Positions 17,087-25,858 are shown, numbered from the stretch's first letter. The stretch is 64,000 nucleotides of DNA from Pedobacter sp. (GCA_031119475.1 JAVHXV010000004.1:79847-143846), one strand, 5' to 3'. Notes: generated by a model not told the origin, from the letters alone. Program-made: numbers and translations.

Positions 17087-17503
17087 ATGAAATTTTTAGC
17101 CCTGCCCTTAATTTTCTTGCTCTACCTTTTTTCTACTGATGCCCATGCAACTTATTATGCCTGCAATACGGGAAATTACCTCTATCCCAATGCTACCGGA
17201 GGCTTAAATTCAAGTGGCGATCCAACCTATTACAACTCCAATCCCATTACCATTCGTTGGTGGGACCAAGATCCGAACTGTGGGATATTGAATAGTAAAA
17301 TTAAGGCCAGGAGCAGCGGCGATGACAATTGCCAGGTTGTTGGGGGAGCTTGGGGCGTAATCTATAGTTATAACCCTTCCGACAACAGCTGTGTACCTCT
17401 GCCTATTGACGATTATATCCCAATTGTGGTCATCTTAACAGCGCTATTGGGCGCATACCTGATCAGAAGACACGTTTCGTTCAACGAAAATTTCAATGGT
17501 TAA
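17087..17503 (+). CDS. Small secreted protein with PID-type C-terminal sorting tail
   Basis: This 138-aa protein has a signal peptide (about residues 1-22, ending AHA). The middle is Asn/Gly/Tyr-rich with five cysteines. The C-terminal tail consists of PIDDY, about 15 hydrophobic residues (IPIVVILTALLGAYL), an Arg-Arg pair and a short polar end. That tripartite tail resembles PEP-CTERM/PID-CTERM-style sorting signals, but no exosortase or sortase is encoded in the window. The ATG at 17087 is preferred to a GTG four codons upstream. Its stop overlaps the opposing gene's stop by two bases. Function is unknown. Confidence 0.7.
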   Translation: MKFLALPLIFLLYLFSTDAHATYYACNTGNYLYPNATGGLNSSGDPTYYNSNPITIRWWDQDPNCGILNSKIKARSSGDDNCQVVGGAWGVIYSYNPSDNSCVPLPIDDYIPIVVILTALLGAYLIRRHVSFNENFNG

Positions 17504-17961
17504 GGCGATTTGACGCAATCTCCTTCTTCAAATACAAACCTACCTTTTGTATAATCTACAGGCACTTTTTCATCAAAGTAGGCCGAACCCCACACCATGG
17601 CAATCTCCCCCACGCCCATCGTCAGGTTGCCCCTATGTTTTAGAAAAGCAACTGGATTTCGGTACCATTTATCAACCTTGTTGACCTTAAAATCGTAATG
17701 GCCTTTGAGGGTATCTCCATGGATATAACCTTTAATTTGCCCATCATATATCTTCTTTTGACTAACATAATTGATTTTGAAATAACCAAGTATTTGCTTT
17801 TTTGAAGTATCTACAGTAAGCCATGCGGTATCTCCGTTCGAAATGGCACGGTAACAGACCGTAAATTTTTCATCCATTTGCTCAGCGATGGTTTTTTCCC
17901 GCCGGCATCCAGCTGCCATGGCCAACAACAAGATTAGTACGATATAACAGGTCGATTTCAT
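17500..17961 (-). CDS. Small predicted lipoprotein
   Basis: This 153-aa protein of unknown function has a lipoprotein signal: basic start, hydrophobic core, and Cys at about residue 18 (AMAAGC). The frame is open upstream to 18084, but the ATG at 17961 directly precedes the signal peptide. The body is Lys-rich and contains a YIHGDTLKGHYDFKV segment, as in small lipoproteins predicted to fold as beta-barrels. It faces the preceding gene tail to tail, with overlapping stop codons (TAA at 17501-17503 against TTA at 17500-17502). Confidence 0.72.
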   Translation of the reverse strand: MKSTCYIVLILLLAMAAGCRREKTIAEQMDEKFTVCYRAISNGDTAWLTVDTSKKQILGYFKINYVSQKKIYDGQIKGYIHGDTLKGHYDFKVNKVDKWYRNPVAFLKHRGNLTMGVGEIAMVWGSAYFDEKVPVDYTKGRFVFEEGDCVKSP

Positions 17962-18258
17962 CTTTCTAATTTTATATAAAGATAAGCAATGTGGCGGCAT
18001 ACCCGATATTATTCCCAACCCTGCATGCACATTCCCCAAAATCCAATCTGCAACGCCCCTTTGATTCCCCAATTTTCCCCACATTGCTATGTACGCATAA
18101 TAAACATTATTGATTTTGGCACAGCAATTTTTTAAAGAAAAAGTTATCCAGTAAACTCAAAAGGCTATTTATTAGCCTGAAGCAATATCCTCCTGATGAT
18201 AATTTCCACTGTTGGCATTTTGATTGTCTAGGTAATGTAGAGCATTAATAAGAATTTT

Positions 18259-18384
18259 ATGAACAGATTATCCTCATTTCTACCGACCAATTTTTCAAGA
18301 GCTAAAGGCGCAGCCCTTATTTTTATGGTATGTGCAGTTTATGCCTATTGTTTGCTAAGCTACGTACTCAGTACTGCCCCATAA
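18259..18384 (+). CDS. Single-TM miniprotein (41 aa)
   Basis: A short ATG-started frame encodes 41 aa. A polar N-terminus (MNRLSSFLPTNFSRAKG) is followed by one hydrophobic segment of about 20 residues with two Cys (ALIFMVCAVYAYCLLSYVL). No homologue is recognised. It is paired with another one-TM miniprotein 71 nt downstream, on the same strand, in a gap with no larger ORFs. The repeated layout argues that at least one is real, but proof would need conservation or proteomics. Confidence 0.45.
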   Translation: MNRLSSFLPTNFSRAKGAALIFMVCAVYAYCLLSYVLSTAP

Positions 18385-18455
18385 TTGCAGATACTATTCA
18401 GTACGATTGAACGTTTAAATATCAACTAACCAAATAACGAAAAGGAGATCAGGCC

Positions 18456-18575
18456 ATGTACATTATCAAACCTAACCCAGCCTTAAAAACGACAGCAATG
18501 AACATCTTGGCTGTTACAGCCATTGCTTCAGCTTTTGTCAGTTTAATCGCGATGGTCTATCTTCATCTGATTTAA
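18456..18575 (+). CDS. Single-TM miniprotein (39 aa) with good ribosome-binding site
   Basis: A 39-aa frame begins with MYIIKPNPALKTTAMNI and continues into a hydrophobic helix (LAVTAIASAFVSLIAMVYL). AAAAGGAGA lies 9 nt upstream of the ATG, a strong Shine-Dalgarno match that is rare in this genome, which supports translation. No known family is recognised. Confidence 0.55.
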   Translation: MYIIKPNPALKTTAMNILAVTAIASAFVSLIAMVYLHLI

Positions 18576-19119
18576 CAATTTTGGCAGAATCTGCATTGCG
18601 ATTAAATTAGATTACGCAATCATTAGGCAGAGCAAGATCTATTTTGTCATCCGATGCCTATCGGATTCGAGCAGAGCGAGAAATCTCTGATATCATTTAA
18701 CAAACAATCTTTACCTCTCGCTATGATTTCCTTACCTTTATGTAAGCCATTTCTAGGTGGTGATCCTACTCAGCCCAACTTGGGTTGCTAACAATTTCCT
18801 ACTTCTTTCAAGTCCACACCAAGTCTATGTCATGTCCACACTAACAGGCCAGTATCTTCATTGCTCCATCGATGTTGCTTCGAAGTTGAATGGGGGAAGG
18901 TTTTAGGAAAGTTCGGTCTACATTCGATTGGGAACGGCTTGTACCGAAGTTAGTACGACCAGTGTACGCATCAACAAGCTGTTTGATCCTTACAAAGAAA
19001 GTCAACCCATAGGCAGCTAAAATTCGCATGACAAACAATTCCCGACTACTTTCGTTTAAGATTGGTGAGTATCGACATGAAAAATAGGACCTATCCGCAG
19101 GAACAAAACGTGATTAAAA
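18576..19119. other. 544-bp gap without a convincing gene; REP-like hairpin at 18648-18698
   Basis: Positions 18649-18698 contain ATCCGATGCCTATCGGAT (a perfect-arm hairpin) followed by a CAGAGCGAGAAATCTC word, similar to the repeat at 28411-28443. The rest is of average complexity. A minus-strand frame at 18841-19038 (65 aa) has no recognisable domain and no ribosome-binding site and was not called. A promoter for the next gene may lie near 19050-19100. Confidence 0.5.
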
Positions 19120-19575
19120 GTGCCTCGTTTTGAAGAAAGTGCTGGTTTTTACACCACAAAACAGCGCAGCAAAACGATGTCGAAGATTAGGGGAAAGAAC
19201 AGCAAGCCCGAATTATTGCTCAGGAAAGCCCTTTGGGCAAAACACATCCGCTTCCGTATCCATCGAAAAGACTTGCCTGGCAATCCTGACCTTGTGATCG
19301 ATAAATATCAGCTTGCGATTTTTGTAGATGGCGATTTTTGGCATGGCTATGAATGGAAGGCCCGGAAGCCCAAAACGAACCAACATTTTTGGATCCCCAA
19401 GATTGAACGCAACATGCAACGCGATCAATTTGCCAATCAGCAGCTTACAGAAATGGGCTACACCGTGATGCGTTTTTGGGAGCACCAGATCAGAAAAAAT
19501 TTACAGGCCTGCATCAATCAAGTGATGCTTTACCTAGAAGCCGCACGCTTGGGCAGGATACCGGTAAAGGACTGA
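19120..19575 (+). CDS. Vsr-like (very short patch repair) endonuclease
   Basis: This 151-aa protein has the Vsr opening (KQRSKTMSKIRGKNSKPELLLRKALW) and the PGNPDLVI segment holding the catalytic Asp. In place of the classical HGCFWHxHxC stretch it has DGDFWHGYEW, so the first His and the zinc-binding cysteines are absent, although the Phe-Trp-His core is kept. GTG at 19120 is the only start downstream of the in-frame stop that preserves the conserved N-terminus. No cytosine methyltransferase is adjacent, so its repair role is uncertain. Confidence 0.82.
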   Translation: MPRFEESAGFYTTKQRSKTMSKIRGKNSKPELLLRKALWAKHIRFRIHRKDLPGNPDLVIDKYQLAIFVDGDFWHGYEWKARKPKTNQHFWIPKIERNMQRDQFANQQLTEMGYTVMRFWEHQIRKNLQACINQVMLYLEAARLGRIPVKD

Positions 19576-19953
19576 CTTAGGGAGATTTTGAGAGGTGAGA
19601 GGTGAGAGGTGAGATGTGAGATATTAGATAAAAGACTAAAGATTAAAGACTACAGACTAAAGTGCAGAGCGCTGAGGGCTAAGGTCAAAGCGCAAAGACA
19701 GTTGCCTAATGTAGCTACTGCAAGGCTTGGACACTTCGACTCGTGAACTTAATCATCGGACCTCGGGCTTTCCGGCATTAACTGGGCTTTTGGACTATTG
19801 GACTTTTGGACTCCATCTTCAGACTTCGGACTTTCAGACTTTCCGACTTTATCCATGGACTTCTGGACTCTTGGACTCCCATCTCTCGACTGGACTCTTA
19901 CCCAGCCAAACAATCCCACCCAAAGCTTGTTTTACCTTAAAATACAATAGCTT
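19576..19953. repeat. Intergenic word repeats: GAGAGGT, GACTAAAG and GGACTYTTGGACTCC families
   Basis: The gap before ku holds three successive word families. GAGAGGTGAGAGGT occurs at 19590-19625 and GACTAAAGATTAAAGACTA at 19630-19660. A family around GGACTTTTGGACTCC and CTTCAGACTTCGGAC fills about 19780-19905. The last family recurs at 29971-30290. No ORF of substance is seen. Confidence 0.7.
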
Positions 19954-20727
19954 ATGAGATCCATTTGGAAAGGTTCAATTGGCTTCGGCCTGGTCAATAT
20001 TCCCGTTAGGTTATATTCTGGTGTACAAAATAGTGGTCTTGATTTGGATATGCTCGATGAGCGAGACCATCATAAGATCAAATTTCAGCGGATCAATGAA
20101 GAAACCCGTAAGGAAGTTCCTTATGATAAGATTGTAAAAGGCTATTTTATGTCTGATCGCTATGTGATTTTAGATCAGCACGATTTTGAAGAGGCGGCAC
20201 CAGAGAAAAATAAGATCATCGAACTTGAAAATTTCGTCGATATCGATGAAATCAATCCAATCTACTACGAAACATCTTACTATACCGAGCCTGAAAAGCA
20301 AGGTACGAAAGCCTATGCCCTCTTGTTAAGGGCCTTAGAAAAATCTAAAAAGGCTGGCGTAGCCCGCTTTGTGCTACGGAACACTGAAAATCTCTGTGTC
20401 ATTCATCCCATGGATCATGTTATCGTGATTACCAAGATCAGGTTCCAGGAAGAGATCAGGAGCATGGAGGACATCAAAAAGGTGACCAGTGTGGAGATCA
20501 GCAAAAAGGAAATGGATGTGGGCATGGCCCTGATCAAGCAATATACCTCTCCGTTTGACATTTCTGCCTTCAAGGATGAATACCATACGGAGCTGCTCCG
20601 GATCATCAAGGCCAAGGCCAAAGGAAAACATCCGGTAGTGAAGAAAATGAAACCTAAAAAAGCAACCAGCGACAACCTTTACGACCAATTGATGCAAAGT
20701 TTGGGGGGAAGTAAGAAAAGAGCGTAG
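19954..20727 (+). CDS. ku: DNA end-binding protein Ku
   Basis: Bacterial Ku forms a homodimer ring on double-strand break ends and recruits LigD for non-homologous end joining. At 257 aa it is a typical minimal Ku. It opens with the family hallmark IWKGSIGFGLVNIPVRLYSG, continues with the Ku core, and ends in a basic tail (KKMKPKKATSDN..., GGSKKRA) typical of DNA-interacting Ku C-termini. ligD lies about 0.6 kb downstream on the opposite strand, beyond the PncC-like gene. Confidence 0.96.
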   Translation: MRSIWKGSIGFGLVNIPVRLYSGVQNSGLDLDMLDERDHHKIKFQRINEETRKEVPYDKIVKGYFMSDRYVILDQHDFEEAAPEKNKIIELENFVDIDEINPIYYETSYYTEPEKQGTKAYALLLRALEKSKKAGVARFVLRNTENLCVIHPMDHVIVITKIRFQEEIRSMEDIKKVTSVEISKKEMDVGMALIKQYTSPFDISAFKDEYHTELLRIIKAKAKGKHPVVKKMKPKKATSDNLYDQLMQSLGGSKKRA

Positions 20728-20750
20728 GGAAATGTTTAGTTGTGTGTTGA

Positions 20751-20784
20751 TGAGTTGTTTAGACCGAATCACCTGAACAACTCA
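20751..20784. terminator. Hairpin between convergent ku and pncC-like genes
   Basis: TGAGTTGTTTAG (20751-20762) pairs with CTGAACAACTCA (20773-20784) across a 10-nt loop. A further copy of the right arm lies near 20813-20826. There is no long T run, so it may act as an RNA-stabilising or bidirectional end structure instead of a classical terminator. Confidence 0.5.
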
Positions 20785-20844
20785 CCAAACAATCAATTCT
20801 ACATTCTTAACCTAAACAACTCACCAAATCATCGCCTTTACAAT

Positions 20845-21324
20845 TTAATCCAAATGTCTGGCCAACGCTTCGGCGGTGTGATAAACAGTTTTGAGGATGA
20901 TTTCTTCTGGTTCTCCATCAAAGATCAGGCGTTCTGCAAAAAGTTTGTTGCCCCGATAAAGAGCATAAATGAACATGGTACCTACAGGTTTTTCTGGGGT
21001 TTCACTTCCTCCTGGTGCGGGCAATCCGGTTACGGCCACATGGATATCTGATTGGATGAGTTTGCTGAGCCCTTTGGCAATGGCCGCAGTTACCTCCATC
21101 GATTCGGGCGTGCATTCATCGATCAATTCTTTCGGAACCTTCAGGTGCTCCTGCTTTAAACTGGCATCGTAGCAGACAAAGCCACCTTTGAGAAACTTTC
21201 CTGCATTGGGTACCATCGAGAACTCAGCAACCATACGTCCGGCAGTAGCGCTTTCCACAAAGGAAATGGTTAATGCTTTCGCAATGAGTATTTCGCTGCA
21301 TTTAACAATATCCTGATTAAGCAT
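20845..21324 (-). CDS. pncC: CinA C-terminal domain protein (PncC-type NMN amidohydrolase)
   Basis: This 159-aa stand-alone CinA C-terminal domain has SFVESATAGRM near the N-terminus (family SxESxTGG), the GGFVCYDASLK segment, and VTGLPAPGGSETPEKPVGT. Members deamidate nicotinamide mononucleotide, recycling the NMN released by NAD-dependent DNA ligases. It overlaps the ligD stop by 8 nt, so the two are cotranscribed, linking NMN salvage to DNA repair. Enzyme activity is inferred from the family. Confidence 0.88.
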   Translation of the reverse strand: MLNQDIVKCSEILIAKALTISFVESATAGRMVAEFSMVPNAGKFLKGGFVCYDASLKQEHLKVPKELIDECTPESMEVTAAIAKGLSKLIQSDIHVAVTGLPAPGGSETPEKPVGTMFIYALYRGNKLFAERLIFDGEPEEIILKTVYHTAEALARHLD

Positions 21325-24001
21325 TTTCTTCTTCTTCTTTGTCTGTATAGTTTTTGATCACTTTTTTAAGGTCGATCCCTTTGCCTAAAACTGGTAAAAA
21401 GAGATCGCCCACCTTTTCGATACGTTCGATGGCATTGAAGATCGTAAAATCTTTCATTTTCAATCCTTTCTTAACTTCATCCCATTCCAATGGCATCGAA
21501 ACCGTTGCCCCTGGCTTAGGCCGGACGGAGTAAGGTGCCGCAATTGTGGCAGAAGCACGATTTTGTAGGAAATCCAGGTACATCTTACCCTTACGATCTT
21601 TTACCGCACGCTCTAGACTGGTGTATTTTGGCAGCTCACGATGCACCAAGGTGACAATGATGCGTGCAAATTCCTTTGATTGTTCATAAGTATATTTTGC
21701 ACCTAGCGGAATGTAGATGTGCAGACCTGTAGATCCACTGGTCTTGCAATAGCTGGGCACACCCATGTCGTCCAAAATCTGTTTGGTTACCTGTGCTGCT
21801 TCGATCACCTGATCAAAAGAATTTTTGTCTGGATCAAGATCGATGATACACCAAGTGGGATGGTCAGGTTTCTTGATCGTGCTGTTCCAGGGATTGATTT
21901 CGATACAGCCCAAACTTGCCATGTACAATAAAGTAGCTTCGTTGTTGCCCAACAGGAAATGTTTGTCCTCATCGCTGTCATCAGTATGGTAGAGATAGGT
22001 ATCCATCCAATCGGGCACCTTTCCGGTCACGTCTTTCTGATAAAAGCTTGGCCCGTTGATACCTCCCGGATGCCTGTTCAAAGATTGGGGCCTATTTTTT
22101 AGGTAAGGCAAGATGTAGGGCGCAACCTGATAGTAATAATTGATCATTTCCCTTTTGGTGATCTTCTCCACGGGCCAATAAATCTTACTCAGATTGTTAA
22201 ATTTCAGGTCGTGCCCGTTAACTTTTTTAACTTGGGTTTCTTCTTTCGGATTGAGCAATGTTTTACGTTTTGCTGCTTTATCGCCCCTTGGCGTGAGATA
22301 TTGAGCTTCCAGTTCCTTGCCGGTTATTTCTTTTGTACTTGCTTCTTTTTCCAAAACTACCTCCTTTGCATTTTTATCATCGCGCATACCTTCAAAAGAA
22401 GGATGTCGCATCACACCATCACTGGTCATTTCTGTATAGCTCACTTCGCAGATCAGCTTTGGCTTGAGCCAAGTAGCCGTAGCATGGGGCGGATTTGGCC
22501 TAAACCTGCTTGGCTTGTTGATGTCTGGTTCACTTGCAAATTGCGGACGGTCTACAATCAAGGGTTCAAATTGTGCCAACATCTCTTTCTGGGTCTTGAT
22601 GTTAAATCCCGTCCCAATCTTGCCGGTATAGATAAATTTGCCCTTTTCAAAAACACCGACCAAGAGCGCGCTGAATGGTTTACTGGTATCGTCATTTTTG
22701 GTAAAGCCACCGATCACAACTTCCTGGCGCTTGTTAGATTTGATTTTTAGCCAGTTGCCGGTCCTGCGGCCAATTTCATAAATGCTATCCTTGCGCTTGG
22801 CCATAATCCCTTCCAATCCCATTTTCTTGGCCGCAGCCAAAAATTCGGTTCCAGAAGTATCAAAATCCTTGCTCACCTGGATCAGCGAATCAGTTGGTGC
22901 AATCTTCTTCAGCAACTCCCTGCGCTCAGTTAAGGGCAATTCCTTCACATCATGCCCATCATACCACAAAATATCAAAAATATAGTACAGCAGTTCTCCA
23001 TCAGCCTCGCTCCTCCAGTTCTGGAGTGCCCCAAAATCGGCCATGCCATTCTCCTTGACCACCACCACCTCTCCATCCACAACCGCACGCACGCCCCAAG
23101 CTTTCAGCGCATTATAAACTGGATAAAACTTTTCGTTAAAAGATTTATCATTTCTCGATTTGAGTTCTATTTCTTTTTTATCCATGAATGCGACCGCGCG
23201 ATAGCCATCCCACTTGATTTCATAGAGCCAGTTGTCATCGTCAATGGGCTGATCGACCAACGTGGCCAACATGGGCTCGATCTTGGTATAAAAAGATTGT
23301 TTGTGCAACTTATCCAGCTTCGGAGCCTTAAGTTTTGGTGCTTTGGCTACCTTTACTTTCTCCGCTACTTTTTTTACCGGATCGGCTGCTACTTTTTTTT
23401 TATTGTTTTTTCCGTAGATGTTGGTCGAAGTTTTTTCGACCTGTTCAATGGTTTTTTTGGAAATGACAGATTTATCTTTTTCGGTAATATCTGAAGTAGC
23501 GGCATATTTATCCTTATGTTTGATCAACAGCCACGAATTTTCGGCCATGCCATGTGTTTTGACCAGGGCATACTCCCCTTTTAGCTTTTTGCCATGGAGT
23601 ACCACTTTCACTGAACCTTTTTTAAGTTCGCTGAGCAGGTATTTTTCCTGTTCCTTTATCCCTTCAATATCTTCAATGGTCGTGTAGGTTCCTTCGTCCC
23701 AAACAATTACCGTTCCGCCGCCATATTCGCCTGCGGGAATGATGCCTTCGAAATTGCGATAGTCATAGGGATGATCTTCCACCATCATGGCCAGTCGTTT
23801 TACACTGGGGTCGGTAGACGGCCCCTTTGGTACGGCCCAACTTTTAAGTACACCGCCCATTTCCAATCTAAAATCATAATGGAGATGTGACGCGGCATGT
23901 TTCTGGATCACAAACCTCAGCTCCTTACCGGTACCTTTTCCGCCTTCAGGTTCTGTGGTTTTATCAAATGATCTTTTCTTTTTATAGGCAGTTAAACTCA
24001 T
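21317..24001 (-). CDS. ligD: Multifunctional DNA ligase D
   Basis: This is the ATP-dependent end-joining ligase that works with Ku. Domain order is 3'-phosphoesterase, ligase, polymerase. The phosphoesterase spans about residues 5-165, with QKHAASHLHYDFRLE. A Lys/Pro-rich linker follows at about 170-235. The ligase spans about 240-540, with nucleotidyl Lys263 in EIKWDGYR. The polymerase/primase domain spans about 600-890, with CIIDLDPDKNSF and SGSTGLHIYIPL. The ATG at 24001 (894 aa) starts the conserved sequence. The frame is open a further 30 codons, but the extension has no family match. It is divergent from the SDR gene. Confidence 0.96.
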   Translation of the reverse strand: MSLTAYKKKRSFDKTTEPEGGKGTGKELRFVIQKHAASHLHYDFRLEMGGVLKSWAVPKGPSTDPSVKRLAMMVEDHPYDYRNFEGIIPAGEYGGGTVIVWDEGTYTTIEDIEGIKEQEKYLLSELKKGSVKVVLHGKKLKGEYALVKTHGMAENSWLLIKHKDKYAATSDITEKDKSVISKKTIEQVEKTSTNIYGKNNKKKVAADPVKKVAEKVKVAKAPKLKAPKLDKLHKQSFYTKIEPMLATLVDQPIDDDNWLYEIKWDGYRAVAFMDKKEIELKSRNDKSFNEKFYPVYNALKAWGVRAVVDGEVVVVKENGMADFGALQNWRSEADGELLYYIFDILWYDGHDVKELPLTERRELLKKIAPTDSLIQVSKDFDTSGTEFLAAAKKMGLEGIMAKRKDSIYEIGRRTGNWLKIKSNKRQEVVIGGFTKNDDTSKPFSALLVGVFEKGKFIYTGKIGTGFNIKTQKEMLAQFEPLIVDRPQFASEPDINKPSRFRPNPPHATATWLKPKLICEVSYTEMTSDGVMRHPSFEGMRDDKNAKEVVLEKEASTKEITGKELEAQYLTPRGDKAAKRKTLLNPKEETQVKKVNGHDLKFNNLSKIYWPVEKITKREMINYYYQVAPYILPYLKNRPQSLNRHPGGINGPSFYQKDVTGKVPDWMDTYLYHTDDSDEDKHFLLGNNEATLLYMASLGCIEINPWNSTIKKPDHPTWCIIDLDPDKNSFDQVIEAAQVTKQILDDMGVPSYCKTSGSTGLHIYIPLGAKYTYEQSKEFARIIVTLVHRELPKYTSLERAVKDRKGKMYLDFLQNRASATIAAPYSVRPKPGATVSMPLEWDEVKKGLKMKDFTIFNAIERIEKVGDLFLPVLGKGIDLKKVIKNYTDKEEEENA

Positions 24002-24170
24002 TTTTTTACGGTTTAAATAGGGACGAGAATTGGATGGTAAACAAACACCAAAGGAGATTGTTCGAAAGTGAAAAATTTTCCGCCTCAGCAAGCTCCTTAT
24101 GTTTAGTAACTGGAATTGACATTCGCTAAACTTTTTCCTTTCGCCAGTGTTTGTCTACAAAAGCTACACT

Positions 24171-25073
24171 ATGGGAAAGATCAAAAAACAGGAACCACCA
24201 CAAAAACCAGATCAAAAATATCCAGCGCCACCATTTCCAAAGCAGAAGCAGGAAACCCCGGGAACCGAACGACGTATGCAGCCACTGGCCGACCACGGTG
24301 AGGAATCGTATGTTGGAACAGGCAAATTGAAAGGTAAAAAAGCAATCATTACAGGAGGAGATTCTGGAATTGGAAAGGCCATCGCCATCGCTTTTGCACG
24401 TGAAGGAGCAGATGTTTTGATCAGCTATCTGAGCGACGAAGAAACCGTAGATGCCAAAGACTCGGCAAAATATGTTAAGGATGCCGGACAAAAAGCCATC
24501 TTGGTTAAAGGCGATATCAGGAAAGAAAGCCATTGCCAAAAGATCATCGACAAGGCAGTGGCTGAGTTTGGCCAGATTGATATTCTTGTGAACAACGCCG
24601 CTTTCCAGATGGGCAGAAAATCCTTAGCCGAAATTCCATCAGAAGAATGGATCAAAACTTTTGAAACTAATATCCATGCCATGTTTTATTTGAGCAAGGC
24701 CGCTGAGCCCTATATGAAGCCTGGCAGCAGCATCATTAATACGACATCTGTGAATGCCTACAATCCGACACCAGTCTTATTGCCCTATGCGGCAACCAAG
24801 GGTGCCATACAAAATTTTACCGCCAACCTAAGTCAGATCTTGCTTACTGCCGGGAAAGGGATCAGGGTAAATGCTGTAGCGCCCGGCCCTATCTGGACTC
24901 CATTGATTCCATCTACCTTGCCTGATGCAGATACTTTCGGAAAAGATACGCCCATGGGCCGTCCCGGACAACCAGTAGAAGTTGCACCAGCCTACGTATT
25001 TTTGGCATCAGAGGCCGCAAGCTATATTTCTGGCGCAACGTTGCCTGTAACCGGAGGTAGGATTACGATATAG
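24171..25073 (+). CDS. Stress-type short-chain dehydrogenase/reductase
   Basis: This NAD(P)-dependent SDR has a Pro/Lys-rich N-terminal extension (about residues 1-45) typical of the YghA / general stress protein 39 group. The Rossmann motif TGGDSGIG starts at about 60, NNAA follows, and the catalytic Ser...YxxxK appears as YAATK. The ATG at 24171 (300 aa) is chosen over an upstream non-ATG start. The substrate is unknown; aldehydes or sugar alcohols are typical. It sits in the Ku/LigD stress block, divergent from ligD. Confidence 0.92.
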   Translation: MGKIKKQEPPQKPDQKYPAPPFPKQKQETPGTERRMQPLADHGEESYVGTGKLKGKKAIITGGDSGIGKAIAIAFAREGADVLISYLSDEETVDAKDSAKYVKDAGQKAILVKGDIRKESHCQKIIDKAVAEFGQIDILVNNAAFQMGRKSLAEIPSEEWIKTFETNIHAMFYLSKAAEPYMKPGSSIINTTSVNAYNPTPVLLPYAATKGAIQNFTANLSQILLTAGKGIRVNAVAPGPIWTPLIPSTLPDADTFGKDTPMGRPGQPVEVAPAYVFLASEAASYISGATLPVTGGRITI

Positions 25074-25131
25074 TTGGTAGTTCTTAGTTGGTAGTTTATG
25101 GTTTTAAATCACTTATAATCGGTGTAATCAT

Positions 25132-25290
25132 ATGATGAAAAAAGAAAAAAAACAAACCACCCAATCGGGCGATGCCAAAGGAAAGGCATCATTTGATCAA
25201 AATGGACAAGGAGCTGCGCCAAAATACGGCCAAGCGGGCGATAAGCCTAATGAGTCAGGAGAGAAAGCAGATAAGCGGAAGAATGGTTAA
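25132..25290 (+). CDS. Small hydrophilic, disordered protein (52 aa)
   Basis: An ATG-ATG start encodes 52 residues that are almost all Lys, Gly, Gln, Asp, Glu, Ser or Ala (for example QSGDAKGKASFDQNGQGAA), with no hydrophobic core. The composition resembles small stress or desiccation-related proteins. It follows the stress SDR gene by 58 nt on the same strand. No family is assigned. Confidence 0.55.
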   Translation: MMKKEKKQTTQSGDAKGKASFDQNGQGAAPKYGQAGDKPNESGEKADKRKNG

Positions 25291-25400
25291 TTGGTTGATT
25301 GGTTAATTGTTAAATTGTTAAACTGGTTAACTGACAACAGATAACTGTCAAATGATAACTGTTAAATGATAACTGTTAACTAAGAACTGATAACTGTAAC
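25291..25400. repeat. TTAACTG / TGATAACTG word repeat
   Basis: Alternating words TTGGTTAATTG, AACTGTTAA and GATAACTG fill the gap after the small ORF. They run into the reading frame of the response regulator on the other strand: its last six codons (QLSVLS) and stop are made of this word. Related words occur at 13118-13200. Confidence 0.7.
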
Positions 25401-25750
25401 AGTCGCTTTACCCTGGCTACCAGGTCATCGATGTCAAAAGGTTTGCTGATAAAATCGTCAGCATCATTTTCCTTTCCCTGATAGGTAATGTTGGTATTGG
25501 CCGACATGAGCAGCACTGGAATATGCTGGGTGGCTTGGCTTTGTTTTAGGCCGGCACAAATTTCTACCCCATTTCCGTCTGGCAACATGATATCGAGCAC
25601 GAACAGATCGGGCAAGCTGTTTTGGATGTGCTGCTTAAATGTGGTGGCATTGGCGAAGCTCTTCACCTGAAGTCCTTCGCATTCAATGATATATTCTACC
25701 AACTCCCGAATATCGTCGTTATCCTCTACGACATAGATCATCTTATCCAT
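25376..25750 (-). CDS. Single-domain response regulator (CheY-like receiver)
   Basis: This 124-aa receiver has acidic residues Glu9, Asp10 and Asp12, phospho-acceptor Asp53 in FVLDIMLPDG, and Lys near position 104 in ISKPF. There is no output domain. The ATG at 25750 fits the receiver start, and an in-frame upstream start is less likely. Its C-terminal residues come from the intergenic word repeat. It is divergent from the Rieske-FAD gene. The cognate kinase is not identified. Confidence 0.88.
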   Translation of the reverse strand: MDKMIYVVEDNDDIRELVEYIIECEGLQVKSFANATTFKQHIQNSLPDLFVLDIMLPDGNGVEICAGLKQSQATQHIPVLLMSANTNITYQGKENDADDFISKPFDIDDLVARVKRLLQLSVLS

Positions 25751-25858
25751 ATTGCTACAAAGATTGCTACGAAAGTAAAAAATATAATCATCGCGCAAAA
25801 TAAAAAGCTAAAACCATTTGTCTATCCTCCTGTTTTCACCCTAATAAATCGAAAAGAT

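Noticed and set aside
18841-19038. 65-residue minus-strand frame
   Set aside because: There is no ribosome-binding site, no recognisable domain and an ordinary composition, and frames of this length occur by chance here.
25622-25858. 79-codon extension of the Rieske-FAD gene
   Set aside because: It overlaps the divergent response regulator and shows no family similarity. The ATG at 25859 starts the conserved part.
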